The notes below the pieces were generated by a model, which was given only the letters and a program-made list of their open reading frames with translations, had not been told where the DNA came from and did no database searches. The position numbers were made by a program, and so were the translations under genes. Positions 16,850 through 26,300 of a stretch of DNA of 64,000 nucleotides are shown one piece after another (within the stretch, counting starts at the first letter, position 1; each line of letters starts with the position of its first letter). The stretch comes from Natronorubrum tibetense GA33. Lineage in GTDB: Archaea; Halobacteriota; Halobacteria; Halobacteriales; Natrialbaceae. The stretch covers positions 1 to 64,000 of the forward strand of contig NZ_KB913021.1 in assembly GCF_000383975.1 (NCBI RefSeq). Direction: 5' to 3'.

Positions 16850-17566
16850 ATGCTCGTATCGATCCTCTCGAAGACAAAGGCGTGGATGCTGGACCACTCC
16901 GAAGAAACGGATACCCTCACAGAGCTCGACGAGATAGAGCTCCAGCGGCGAATCCACGAAGCAGAACGAAGGACAACCGAGTACCGGGAGCAGATCGAGT
17001 CGCTGCGGGAGCGCTACCGGTCAACCGTACAGCGAGCTGAGCGCGTTGAGGACAGTACGCTCGACATCGTTCGCACGGATCTGGCGGCCGTTTTCAATCG
17101 AACCGCGTTCGCGCGAGCAAAGTTAATCGAGGCCATGCGTGCGACACACGCCCTGCAGCGGCTCGCACTTGCCAAGCGCTCCGATATGTCGATATGTGGG
17201 GTCGATTTCGATCCGGACGCGTTCCCCACTGTCATCCACGACCCGGGCGACCCGGATCCATCGACGGAGGGGTTCGACCCGGTTCCAAACCTCGAACGGT
17301 TCGAGGGGCGGGGCCAGCGCGGACTGGGCGAAGTCGAAGCGAGAGTCGACAATGTGGTGACTGCCGCCCGGAGCGACGGACTAGTACCGACGCTCCCCGA
17401 ATTGTTCGAAACAGACACCGACGACGAACTCGACGGGTACGTCTACGGTCCGGGCAACGACGACGTTGACGAGGGCGAAGCGGATGCCAGCACTCAAGAT
17501 CCAGGACCCCCCGACGTCAACGCGGGCGATGACGACAATAGCGTCACTGATGGGGGGAGCAGTTGA
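16850..17566 (+). CDS. ESCRT-III/PspA-like coiled-coil protein, paralogue of 32640-33305
   Basis: 238 aa. The ATG at 16850 was preferred to a GTG one codon earlier because the paralogue starts the same way: MLVSILSKTKAW here, MLRRIISKTKRW there. Layout: a short amphipathic basic N-terminal helix, a long coiled coil (about residues 28-65), a second helix (about 75-110), a shorter helix after a spacer, and the shared motif VDxxxxAARxDGxVPTLxEL at about 166-185, followed by a disordered acidic tail. This hairpin-plus-tail plan is that of ESCRT-III and PspA/Vipp1 membrane-remodelling proteins, but there is no strong sequence match by eye, so the assignment is structural inference. It is flanked on both sides by metallophosphoesterase genes. 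Confidence 0.75.
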   Translation: MLVSILSKTKAWMLDHSEETDTLTELDEIELQRRIHEAERRTTEYREQIESLRERYRSTVQRAERVEDSTLDIVRTDLAAVFNRTAFARAKLIEAMRATHALQRLALAKRSDMSICGVDFDPDAFPTVIHDPGDPDPSTEGFDPVPNLERFEGRGQRGLGEVEARVDNVVTAARSDGLVPTLPELFETDTDDELDGYVYGPGNDDVDEGEADASTQDPGPPDVNAGDDDNSVTDGGSS

Positions 17567-17635
17567 GGAGTACGACAATACACGGCGTGTAGTCTTGCCC
17601 CGTGGTTTACTTACGATGTGGTTGACCGTGTGGGT

Positions 17636-18316
17636 ATGCAATTAGCGTTGATTTCGGACATTCATGGGAATCTGCCGGCGCTCGAGGCGGTCTTGAACGA
17701 CATCAACGACGAAGAGGGGATAGATACAGTCGTCTGTGCTGGCGACGTCGTCGGGTATGGACCGTGGCCGGGGGAGTGTGTGGAGCGCGTCCGCGAACGG
17801 TGTTCGGTCGTCGTACAGGGAAATCACGACCGGTCCGTGGAGACGCCTGACGAGTACAGTCACAACGAAATGGCGATGGGGGGACTGGACTACGCGAAGC
17901 GGGAGCTCGACGAGGAGCAACGCGAGTGGCTCGCCGAGCTGACGCCGCGGACGACCATCGCCCGAGGCCGAATCCAGCTAGTACACAGCCACCCGGACCC
18001 GGACCACCGCGGGCGATATGTGCGGCCGCGAGCGTTCCCAGAGATGCGGCCATACCTTGACGAGTGCGACAGCCTCGTGCTCGGCCACACACACGTCCAG
18101 CATCGAGCGCATGTCGACGGGAAGCTCATCGTGAACCCAGGGAGTGTCGGCCAACCCCGAGACGGCGATGCGCGAGCGGCGTACGCGGTGCTCGACAGTG
18201 AGGACACGAGCGTAGACTTGCGTCGCGTCGAATACGACATCGACCGCGTCATCCAACGCGTCGAGGAGGTCGGACTTCCGCGACGTATCGGGACGCGACT
18301 CCTTGATGGGCGCTGA
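17636..18316 (+). CDS. YfcE/MJ0936-type metallophosphoesterase
   Basis: 226 aa from the ATG at 17636; a GTG six codons upstream is an alternative. Motifs in order: SDIHGN at about 8-13, AGDVVGYG at about 40-47, GNHDR near 67, HSHPDPDH near 121, LGHTHVQ near 150 and NPGSVGQPRDG near 170. The last motif is characteristic of the YfcE/MJ0936 branch, whose members hydrolyse phosphodiesters in vitro. It follows the coiled-coil gene by about 70 bp in the same direction, so both may be on one transcript. The physiological substrate is unknown. Confidence 0.92.
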   Translation: MQLALISDIHGNLPALEAVLNDINDEEGIDTVVCAGDVVGYGPWPGECVERVRERCSVVVQGNHDRSVETPDEYSHNEMAMGGLDYAKRELDEEQREWLAELTPRTTIARGRIQLVHSHPDPDHRGRYVRPRAFPEMRPYLDECDSLVLGHTHVQHRAHVDGKLIVNPGSVGQPRDGDARAAYAVLDSEDTSVDLRRVEYDIDRVIQRVEEVGLPRRIGTRLLDGR

Positions 18317-18346
18317 CCACCCGCTACGTGCCTTGGCTACCCGCAG

Positions 18347-20272
18347 TCACCGCGGTCGCGTACCTTCGAGCGTGAGGTAGTCGTCAAGGAGTGTGGGCAA
18401 CTGAGCGTCGAATGACTCCCGGATGTCCGCGGTGACGCAGGCGTCGCCGCCACAGGGCTCGGCGATGACCGCACAGAGCGGGCACTCAATTCCGTCGAAC
18501 CGGACTGCATCGACTCCAACGTCCGGGACGTCGTCAAGTTGGTCCGCGGCCGTCCGGATGTCCTCCAGCGAGTACTCGTCGAGAGTTGCGGTCATCTGCT
18601 CGGAGACCGCCGAGCCGTCAGCGTCATCGGACGTCTCCTCGCTTGTGTCGGGCGAGCCGAATCCCGCGTCTTCAAGGGTGTCGTTAGCGGTATCTGCTAC
18701 TTCGGCGGAGCCGTCCAGAGAAGCCAGCCCGGAGTCCGGCCGGGGGTCTGAGAAGGCGTCGTCGGCTGTCTCTGGCGTGACCACGGATTCGAAGTCAACG
18801 GACTCGAGTGCGGCTCGGAGAGCGTACACGTCCTCGAACCCTTCGCCGAACGCCTCCCGGACACGGCGCTCGTACTCGTGTCGGCGCACGAACAGCGTGT
18901 TTAGGAGTTCCTTCCCGACGAAGTAGTGTTCCCAGAGCGCCTGGTAGCTGTCGACACCCGCCGGAACGTCCGAATTCGACGCCAGATCGTCGGCGTCGAC
19001 GGCGTGATAGTTGAGCTGGCGTTTGGTTTCGTCGCCGGTCCGCTGGAAGACGACTGCGCCGAACGAGCCGTGCTGTTCGAACGCCTCGATGAGAACCTTC
19101 GGGAGCGGCTCCTTCTCGACGCCGATGAGGTCTTGATCGGGAACGTCAGTCGTTGCAGCGGCGGGGACCTCAAGGAGCGGCGTCGGGCGGTCGACCATCG
19201 TCTCGTCGGCGTGGAGGTCAACACCATGAACGCGCTCGGTGAGACGACGCCGGAGGTCGTCGGCGTGGAGTTCGTGCACGCGGCCGTCGATGTCGGCGTC
19301 GAGCGCAGCGAGTGCCTGGAGCGTCGAGACGAACACGTGGTCGAGCCACGTGTCCTCGTACGCACCGACGTCAGTCCCCAGCGCGGCACGGACGTCGTCG
19401 TTCGTGATGCTGTCAGCGTGTGCGAGGAGGTGTTCCTCGATAGCGTCGTCAGCAACCCGATATCGTTCCTTGAGGTCGGCGGCGTCGATGGGGTCGACGT
19501 CCAGTCCTTCCACGCGGAGCGAGTCGTACGCGGCGTCGGGGCCGAGCGGTGCGATGGGGTACGGGACGTCGAGCGTCACTTGCGCGACCGTCTCGGCGAC
19601 GCTCCGGCGTTCGGAGAGCCGGTCGAGTTCCCGCTGTGCGTCGCTGGCCGTCGCATCGTCCTCGGCGTCGGTGCCGGTGGCGTGACTGAGCGCGTGATAG
19701 TAGAGCGGGTTGACGTAGAGCGACCCGCCGTCCTCTGCGTGTATGGCACCGCGAGCGATCTCCGTCTGGGCCTTGATCTCGTCAAGCAGTTGCTTGTAAA
19801 TCTTGTCGGCGTCGTGTTTGTCCCCGTACACCGCCTCGAACGTGTCCTGGATGTTCGAGAGGAACTCCATGTCGCCGTAGACGACGGACAGTATCTGGAG
19901 TTTGTCGACGGCTTCTTGGAAGGGCTCGACGACCGCATCGACGGTCTGGGCGGCGATCCAGGCGTCGTACAGCGTCTGGAGGCGCTCGTCGCGAACGCTT
20001 GGGTCGTCCAGCGCGTCGTAGAGCGCGTCGATGGCGGCGAGCTTGAGGCGGGACAGCGAGTTCACGAGGCCGACGGACCACTCACCGTGCATGAACTCCT
20101 CACGGGAGACGAGCGCGTGGATGAGCGTCATCCCGTAGGGGTCGTCGGCGGCCTCGTTCACGCGGAGCGTGTTCGTCGTATAGTCCGCGCGGGCCCTGAC
20201 GTGCTCGTCGCCGCTATCTGTGACAGTCGCATTCTTGAACGCGTCTAGGAACGCGGCGAACTCCTCTGTCAT
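18347..20272 (-). CDS. Unknown 641-aa protein with Cys-rich C-terminal domain
   Basis: 641 aa, no known family recognised. The N-terminal 200 residues are helical. The middle carries a Pro-rich segment (VDRPTPLLEVPA). The part from GSFGAVVFQR through ECPLCAVIAEPCGGDACV matches the C-terminal domain of the protein at 13876-15207, with the four cysteines conserved, so a metal site is likely. An acidic linker (about 530-580) separates the two conserved pieces. The start overlaps the stop of the upstream gene (ATGA at 20269-20272), giving a coupled operon with the genes at 20269-20847 and 20889-21803. Confidence 0.8.
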   Translation of the reverse strand: MTEEFAAFLDAFKNATVTDSGDEHVRARADYTTNTLRVNEAADDPYGMTLIHALVSREEFMHGEWSVGLVNSLSRLKLAAIDALYDALDDPSVRDERLQTLYDAWIAAQTVDAVVEPFQEAVDKLQILSVVYGDMEFLSNIQDTFEAVYGDKHDADKIYKQLLDEIKAQTEIARGAIHAEDGGSLYVNPLYYHALSHATGTDAEDDATASDAQRELDRLSERRSVAETVAQVTLDVPYPIAPLGPDAAYDSLRVEGLDVDPIDAADLKERYRVADDAIEEHLLAHADSITNDDVRAALGTDVGAYEDTWLDHVFVSTLQALAALDADIDGRVHELHADDLRRRLTERVHGVDLHADETMVDRPTPLLEVPAAATTDVPDQDLIGVEKEPLPKVLIEAFEQHGSFGAVVFQRTGDETKRQLNYHAVDADDLASNSDVPAGVDSYQALWEHYFVGKELLNTLFVRRHEYERRVREAFGEGFEDVYALRAALESVDFESVVTPETADDAFSDPRPDSGLASLDGSAEVADTANDTLEDAGFGSPDTSEETSDDADGSAVSEQMTATLDEYSLEDIRTAADQLDDVPDVGVDAVRFDGIECPLCAVIAEPCGGDACVTADIRESFDAQLPTLLDDYLTLEGTRPR

Positions 20273-20847
20273 TCGTTCTCTCGCTCCTCGAGACGTTCGA
20301 GCGCGGCGTACAGGTCCACGGTTTCGAGATCGTGTTTCTCCCGTATTGCTTCGAGTGCGTCTGCGAGCGTCTCGATATCCTCTTCGTTCAGATCGCTCTC
20401 GTCGCCCCGGTCAACACCCGCGGACTTCCAGGCCGCACCGGTGTCTGGCTGGCCGACATTCACGCCTTTACTGGCGGAGACACCACTCTTGCCCGGGCCC
20501 GCTGTCCCGGCGTCGAACGATTGTGCCAGGGTTGCATCGGAGACCGACGCCGGCCCCGACAGCGTCCCACTGAGGGCGTCCTCGAGCGCAAGCTCGAGTT
20601 CTCGCCGTACGTTATCGGGGTCGGCGTCGGCGTTGAGGTGCATCTCGAAATCGGTTTCGGCAAGGGAATCAGCGACGATGTCGGGAACGTCGTCGATGTC
20701 GGGGATGTCTCGCGTGAGCGCGGGCGTTCCGAACGTGAGCTTCACGATGTCCTCTGCTTGGGCCTCGCTGACGCCGTGACGCTGGAGGATGTTGTGCCAG
20801 ACGTCTTCGAGGGACCGTGCTGAGTCGTTTTCCGTGGTCATTGGCAT
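20269..20847 (-). CDS. Small helical protein in the 641-aa protein operon
   Basis: 192 aa; an ATG two codons in (20841) is an alternative start. N-terminal helices (SLEDVWHNILQRHG, EAQAEDIVKL) are followed by a Gly/Ser/Ala linker and a C-terminal acidic helix pair (EEDIETLADALEAIREKHD). No enzyme motif, membrane segment or recognised family. The 4-bp overlap with the next gene suggests the two products are made in fixed ratio and bind each other. Confidence 0.75.
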   Translation of the reverse strand: MPMTTENDSARSLEDVWHNILQRHGVSEAQAEDIVKLTFGTPALTRDIPDIDDVPDIVADSLAETDFEMHLNADADPDNVRRELELALEDALSGTLSGPASVSDATLAQSFDAGTAGPGKSGVSASKGVNVGQPDTGAAWKSAGVDRGDESDLNEEDIETLADALEAIREKHDLETVDLYAALERLEERENE

Positions 20848-20888
20848 GGTGAGTGGGTTTTGTTGCGTTGTTCGACGTACTAGTACGG

Positions 20889-21803
20889 TTAGTTCTTCTC
20901 GCGCTGGTAGAGCGCGGCGAGCTGGACGTGGTTCGAGTTGCGGTCGAGTGTAACGATGCTGTCGAAGAACGGCATCTGTGCGCTAACAGCCGGGTCAGAC
21001 GCACCGGAGGCGTCTGCTTGCTGTCGGACGTGTTGTTCGCGAGTAGCGTGACTCGCTTCTGTCGTGAACGTCGCGTAGTCGTCGTAGAGCGCGGCCGCTA
21101 GGTAATCCATGAGTTCGTCGTTATATGCACGTTCGAGAGCCTCGGGTTTGGCGACCTCGAGGTTCCGGTAGTCGATGTCGATGAGGATGGCGAACTCGGC
21201 GTACTGCTTCTCGAACGCACCGAGCAGGAGTGGCGGCGAGTCGAACGGGTAGTCCGCGAGCCAGTCGTCGTCCGCGTCGTCGGGGCGACCGAACTGGCGG
21301 AATGTCACCTTCACCTCCGGGTATTCTGATTCGTCGACGACATCGGCATTCGCCGCGAGGATGACATAGAGTCGTGCGGCTCGCGGGTCGAGATCCTCGC
21401 CGTCGAGGTCGGCCGACCCGAGGTAGCGCATCATGCGCCGGACCTCGTCGCTCGCAGCGTGCTCGTAGTATCCGGGCGCGAGCGTCCGAATCATGGGAGC
21501 GTCAAGCTGGAGCGGCCGTCGACTCTCGTTCCCGACGGCTTTGACTTTGTTCACGGCCCCGGCGCTCCGGAGATCTGAGACATCGCTATCGCTGTTGATG
21601 TACGGACTGAGGTTGGTGTCCCCCCAGTCGGTATCGATCCGTTCTTCCAGTGCTGCGAGGACGTCATTGCTGTCGACCGTGTACCCCCCATCGTCGAGAA
21701 AATCGACGAGGACCGTGAGTACGTCGAACGGGCGGCCACCTCCCGGGCGAAGGTGCCAGTCGTAATGTTCGTCCCCCTCGTCACGAACGGTCACGAACCC
21801 CAT
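20889..21803 (-). CDS. Hypothetical protein, first gene of a three-gene operon
   Basis: 304 aa from the ATG at 21803 (MGFVTVRDEG). Starts at 21968 or 21992 would add 55-63 residues, but that stretch has AT-richer third positions and no haloarchaeal acidic bias, so I prefer the internal start. Visible features are an N-terminal basic and Gly-rich turn (LRPGGGRPFD), a long helical middle, and a C-terminal segment ending LAALYQREKN. The family is not recognised. It is followed after 41 bp by the small helical gene, suggesting an operon of three unknown genes. Confidence 0.75.
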   Translation of the reverse strand: MGFVTVRDEGDEHYDWHLRPGGGRPFDVLTVLVDFLDDGGYTVDSNDVLAALEERIDTDWGDTNLSPYINSDSDVSDLRSAGAVNKVKAVGNESRRPLQLDAPMIRTLAPGYYEHAASDEVRRMMRYLGSADLDGEDLDPRAARLYVILAANADVVDESEYPEVKVTFRQFGRPDDADDDWLADYPFDSPPLLLGAFEKQYAEFAILIDIDYRNLEVAKPEALERAYNDELMDYLAAALYDDYATFTTEASHATREQHVRQQADASGASDPAVSAQMPFFDSIVTLDRNSNHVQLAALYQREKN

Positions 21804-22086
21804 GACACCGTATTTTTGGGGACGTGACCTAAAGCTACCCCCCGTCTCGACGGGGTACCGTGTCGCGTTCGACCGACCGATTCCTGCATCGATACCCATC
21901 GTCCTTTCGCTCGACGGAATGACCTCCGGCGAGAACGGTTGATGCGTCGTCGATTCAAGTGTGGTCATCGTGTCGAAGGGTTGCGTCGCCACGTCACCCG
22001 TTCTGGCGTCTTTCTACCTCCCCAACACAACATTTAAGGAGGAGAGGTGACCGGTGCTGCGAGAGGGCCGCGACGTCCCCGCCCCT

Positions 22087-22098
22087 TGCGTATAAAGG
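22087..22098 (+). promoter_or_regulatory. TATA-like box upstream of tyrS
   Basis: The sequence around 22090 (GCGTATAAAGG) is the clearest archaeal TATA-like element ahead of the TyrRS start at 22161. Transcription would begin near 22115-22120, leaving a leader of about 40-45 bases. A second TTTAAGG motif at about 22034 lies further upstream and could serve the divergent gene instead. Confidence 0.4.
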
Positions 22099-22160
22099 CG
22101 GTGTTCAGGTGCCTGCCGAACGCGAGGTCGAGTGCCGTGGGGATCATTCGTCGAATCGTG

Positions 22161-23204
22161 ATGTCCGACGCAGAAGAAGCGTTCGAACTGATGACGAACA
22201 ACACTGTCGAGGCCGTGACGGAGTCGGAACTCCGCGAACTCGCGGCCGACCCTGAGGGCAAGCGCGCGTACGTCGGCTACGAGCCGAGTGGCGTCCTCCA
22301 CCTCGGGCACATGGTTACCGCGACCAAGCTCATGGAACTACAGGAGGCCGGGTTCGAGGTGGTCGTCCTGCTCGCGGACATCCACGCGTCCCTCAATGAC
22401 AAGGGGACCTTGGAGGAGATCCGCGAGATCGCCGAGCGCATGCAAGAAAAGTTCGTCGCGTTCGGCCTCGACCCCGAGCAGACCGAGTTCCTGCTCGGCT
22501 CCGAATTCCAGCTCGACGACGAGTACGTCCTCGACCAGCACGAGTTCTGCGTGGAGACGTCGATGAACCGCGCGAACCGATCGATGGGCGAGATCGCCGG
22601 TGACGACGCCGAGCGCGTCAGTCATGCGGTCTACCCATTGATGCAGGCGCTGGATATCAAGCATCTCGACGTCGACTTGGCGGTCGGCGGGATGGAGCAG
22701 CGGAAGGTCCACATGCTCGCACGAGACGTCCTCCCGAAGCTCGGTGAGCCCGCGCCAACCTGTCTCCACACGCCGCTCATTGCGGACCTCGAGACTGGAA
22801 TCGGGAAGATGTCCTCTAGCGACGGTGTCACCATCAGCATAGAGGATTCGACGATGGATATCGCGGCGAAGGTCGACAAGGGGTTCTGTCCGCCGACTGC
22901 GGATCCCGACCCGGAGGAGCAGCTGTCGAGCGACGACTTGCCTGACGGTGTCGAGCCGGCGGACGTCGAGCTCGAGAATCCCGTGCTGCAGCTGTTCGAG
23001 TTCCACGTGTTCCCGCGGTTCAACACCGTGACCGTCGAGCGCGACGAGCGCTTCGGCGGGGATGTCACCTTCGACTCCTACGACGCCTTGGAGGCGGCAG
23101 TGGAGTCCGGCAATCTCCACCCGGAGGACTGCAAGGCGGCGCTTGCGGACGCACTCGACCGGCTCGTCGAGCTGGGGCGCCGGAAGCTCGCGATCGCGGA
23201 CTGA
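22161..23204 (+). CDS. tyrS: Tyrosyl-tRNA synthetase
   Basis: 347 aa. It charges tRNA-Tyr with tyrosine using ATP. The class I signatures are HLGH at 47-50 and KMSSS at 216-220. Tyrosine-site residues of archaeal TyrRS are in place: Tyr37 in YVGYEPSG, Tyr158, Gln162 and Asp165 in YPLMQALDI, and Gln180 in GGMEQRK. The ATG at 22161 was chosen because the residues upstream are not TyrRS-like and start positions of haloarchaeal homologues fit. The C-terminal region has an acidic insertion (about residues 248-265) that I do not recall in the usual chromosomal enzyme. On a plasmid this is probably a second copy; a resistance variant against a TyrRS inhibitor or a paralogue with a new role are possibilities. 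Confidence 0.95.
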   Translation: MSDAEEAFELMTNNTVEAVTESELRELAADPEGKRAYVGYEPSGVLHLGHMVTATKLMELQEAGFEVVVLLADIHASLNDKGTLEEIREIAERMQEKFVAFGLDPEQTEFLLGSEFQLDDEYVLDQHEFCVETSMNRANRSMGEIAGDDAERVSHAVYPLMQALDIKHLDVDLAVGGMEQRKVHMLARDVLPKLGEPAPTCLHTPLIADLETGIGKMSSSDGVTISIEDSTMDIAAKVDKGFCPPTADPDPEEQLSSDDLPDGVEPADVELENPVLQLFEFHVFPRFNTVTVERDERFGGDVTFDSYDALEAAVESGNLHPEDCKAALADALDRLVELGRRKLAIAD

Positions 23205-23320
23205 CGCCCGTCCCTGACAGCCTGGGACAGGAGTCCCGCTGGCCAAATCTACATCACGACAGAGGACAATTGGGGTATCGAACCGCGACGACCACACTCA
23301 CTCCACTCACTTCACGATTC

Positions 23321-26300
23321 ATGACTGACGACGACCTTGTCGACTGCATCGAAACGGCGAGCGAGCGAGATCGCTCGTTCGCTGGGCTGCGAGCGCGCGC
23401 TGCAGCTGCACGCGCCGCGGCCACTGCCCCGCCGACCGACACTGAGACAATCGAGGTAGTCGCCGCACTGCTCGCCGCCGAACTGGACGCCACGGCCGCG
23501 GTAAGCGAGCGCGTCACCGGACTTGATGCGATCGCGACTGACATCCAGGCGACCTGTATCGACGCGCTCGCGGCGACGCCGATCGACGATCCGACGGCGG
23601 TCGGAGCTGCGCTCCCGGTCCTTGGCTGGGCGACCCACCGCGGTCGCTCCCTCGACGTCCGTACCGCCGCGGCCGAACGCTGTCTGCACGTGATGCTCGA
23701 AGCCGACTCGATACCCGCGGATGCGGTGCCCGTGACAGATCTCATGACCGCGTTCGAGGCGGGCGAGAGCAACGTTCGCATCCAGCTCGCAGCCACGCGC
23801 CGCGGCGTAATCGGGCACGGCGGCGTCTATGCCGCGGCCGCCGGGCAAGCGCCTGGGACCGCGCCGGATGTCGTGCGCTGGCTGCTGCGGTTCGAGGACT
23901 TCGAGTTCGTTAACAACCGCATCTCGTTCGAACGCGGGGTCGCGAACGTCCTCGATACCGCAACCGGGGAGCGCGCCAGGTGTGTCCTCGAAGTCGTCCT
24001 CGAGCACCTCGACCACGACGATGCGGACTATCGTCGCACAGCGGCCGGCGCACTTGCGGACGATCCAGAAGCGGTACCGAACGGCCGGATCGAGGACGTA
24101 CTCGATGCGCTCGCCCGACGATTCGACGACGACACCCGCGGTATCCAGGAGGATGCAGTCGAAGCCGCGCTGGCCCTCCTTGACCGGGCACCCAGCGCTG
24201 CCTCGACCACGTTCGAACGTCTGCGTAGCGACGCTCCCGCGGATACGGTGGTCGCTGGCTTGCGCGACTTCGACGAGGCTGTTCCGGCCGTGCAGGCGTC
24301 GGCGGTCGACTTCTTGCTCGACGTCAGCGACGGTGTAGCGACCGACTGTACCGCGCGACGACTCGGCGAATACCTTGCCGGCGGGGGCCGCCACCGCTGG
24401 ACTGCAGTCGGTGCGGCGCTGTTCGCTGGCGCGGCCACCGAGGTCGATTCGGATGATGCCAGAAATGCGGCCGCATCCAAACGTCTGGCCGAGCTCGCTC
24501 CGAGTGCCGACTCCGGGGACGCGAACCGTGTCCGTGCGCTCGCGGCCGTTACGACCGGTGCGGGCGTGGAGCCAGTGCACGGATTCGTCGCCCTCGTGGG
24601 GACGCCCGGTGATCTTGCGGTGGCCGTCGACCGCGACAGCTGCTTGCGGGACACGCTGACGGCGTGCCTCCGGTCGGCGCGAGCTTCGGACGCGACGTGC
24701 CGGCGGCGCGCGCGTCTGGCTGTCGAACTCCTGACGGACGCTTTGCAGGGGAGCGACGAATGGTCCGATTCCGACCTCGAGGTGGTTCAGGACGCCCTCC
24801 GTGCAGTCTCCGACCCCGTCGACGCGACCGCGGAGTCGGTGGCTATGCGCGCCCGAGTCGTCGCCCCGGTCCCCGAGTCGGCGGGCGTTCAGGCGCCGTC
24901 GACGCTCGCCGGTCTGCTCGGGCACACGGACGTCGACGTTCGGGAGCACGCAGTCGAACTCCTCGCCGCGGGTAGCATCGACGCCGGCGGGGAAGGCGAC
25001 GACGCCGCACAGGACGCAACAGCTGTTAGCGATCGCTTCGTCGACCGACTCGCCGACGACGAAGATGCCGTTCGGGAGGCCGCCGTAGAGGCAGCCCCAT
25101 CGGTGCTGGGCACGCTCTCGGTAGCGTCGAGCGTGGTCATAGCAGATCGGTTACTCGAACGTGCGGCGAGCGACGACCTGCGGAGCCGCCGCCGCGCGTT
25201 TGACGCCCTCGAGTCCGTCGCCGACGCGCTCCCCGGCGAGCGCATCGAGCGCGTCGCGACCGTCGCACTCCTCGGACTCGCGAGCCATGACTCGGGGACG
25301 CGGTCTGTCGCGGCAGACCTCCTCCTCGCCGTGGTCCCGCGCCTCGCGGCCGATCAGGCAGCCGCAGTTGCGGCTGGGGTCAGCGCCGCGAGCGATTCGT
25401 ATGGCGACGTCATCTTTGACGGCCTCGATATCCTCTGGGCGCTCGCTAGCACTCCGGGGACCGAGGTGGCGGTCGCTCGAGGCTTCGCGCGGACGCTCAC
25501 CGCGAGCCGTGTCGCCCGCGACCACCTCACCGACGCCTCAGTCGGATTCGACGTGACACACGCGCAAGTCCGGCGGCTCGTCGACGGCCTTGTCACCAAG
25601 CTCGCGGCCACGGACGCTGACACGGCTGCAGACACTGACGCGGATGCGGAAGCAATCACCGCGCTCGACGTCGTCGCGACGACGTTGCCGGGCGACCGCA
25701 TCGAACCGATTGTCGACACGCTTGCGATCGCCGCCATCAGCGAGGACGCGGCCGTGCGGATGGCAGCGTTCGATGCGCTCGAATCCGTCGCAGGGGCTGC
25801 TGCCGACGCCGCTCCGCGATCGACGTGGACACCACTGGGACCCCTGCTCGTTCACGACCGACCGCGGGTCCGCCGTGGTGCCCTCCACGTCGTGACGCAC
25901 GTCCTCAGCGCCGGCGGTGACCCAGACGCGGCAGCGGTCCGGGCCCGCGAATCAACCAGCACGACCGGAGCGTCCCCCCTGGCAGCGACTGGGTCGGACG
26001 AGGGTGCCGTCTTACGCGCGGTCCTCGAGGACTGTCTGACGGACGACGAAAGTATCGTGCGCGTCGCGGCGACGCAAGCGATTCCTGCCGTCGCAACCGT
26101 GCACAGTACACCCGGCTCCTCCTGGGCAGTCGAGCATCTCTACGAACGGATGAACGACGATAGCGCGCAGGCGCGACTGGCCGCCGTCGAGGGCCTCCGG
26201 GACGTGATCGGCCACGCTGACAAGGTTCGGACGCCGGTTCGTTTCCGTCTTGCCGATCTCGTGGCGGACGACCCGAAGGTGAGCGTCCGCACAGCCGCCG

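Noticed and set aside
18926-20248. 440-codon frame on the + strand
   Set aside because: Antisense to the 641-aa protein, which shares a conserved domain with its paralogue and has coupled neighbours.
23312-24949. 545-codon frame on the - strand
   Set aside because: Antisense to the 1342-aa HEAT protein and Arg-rich without repeats.
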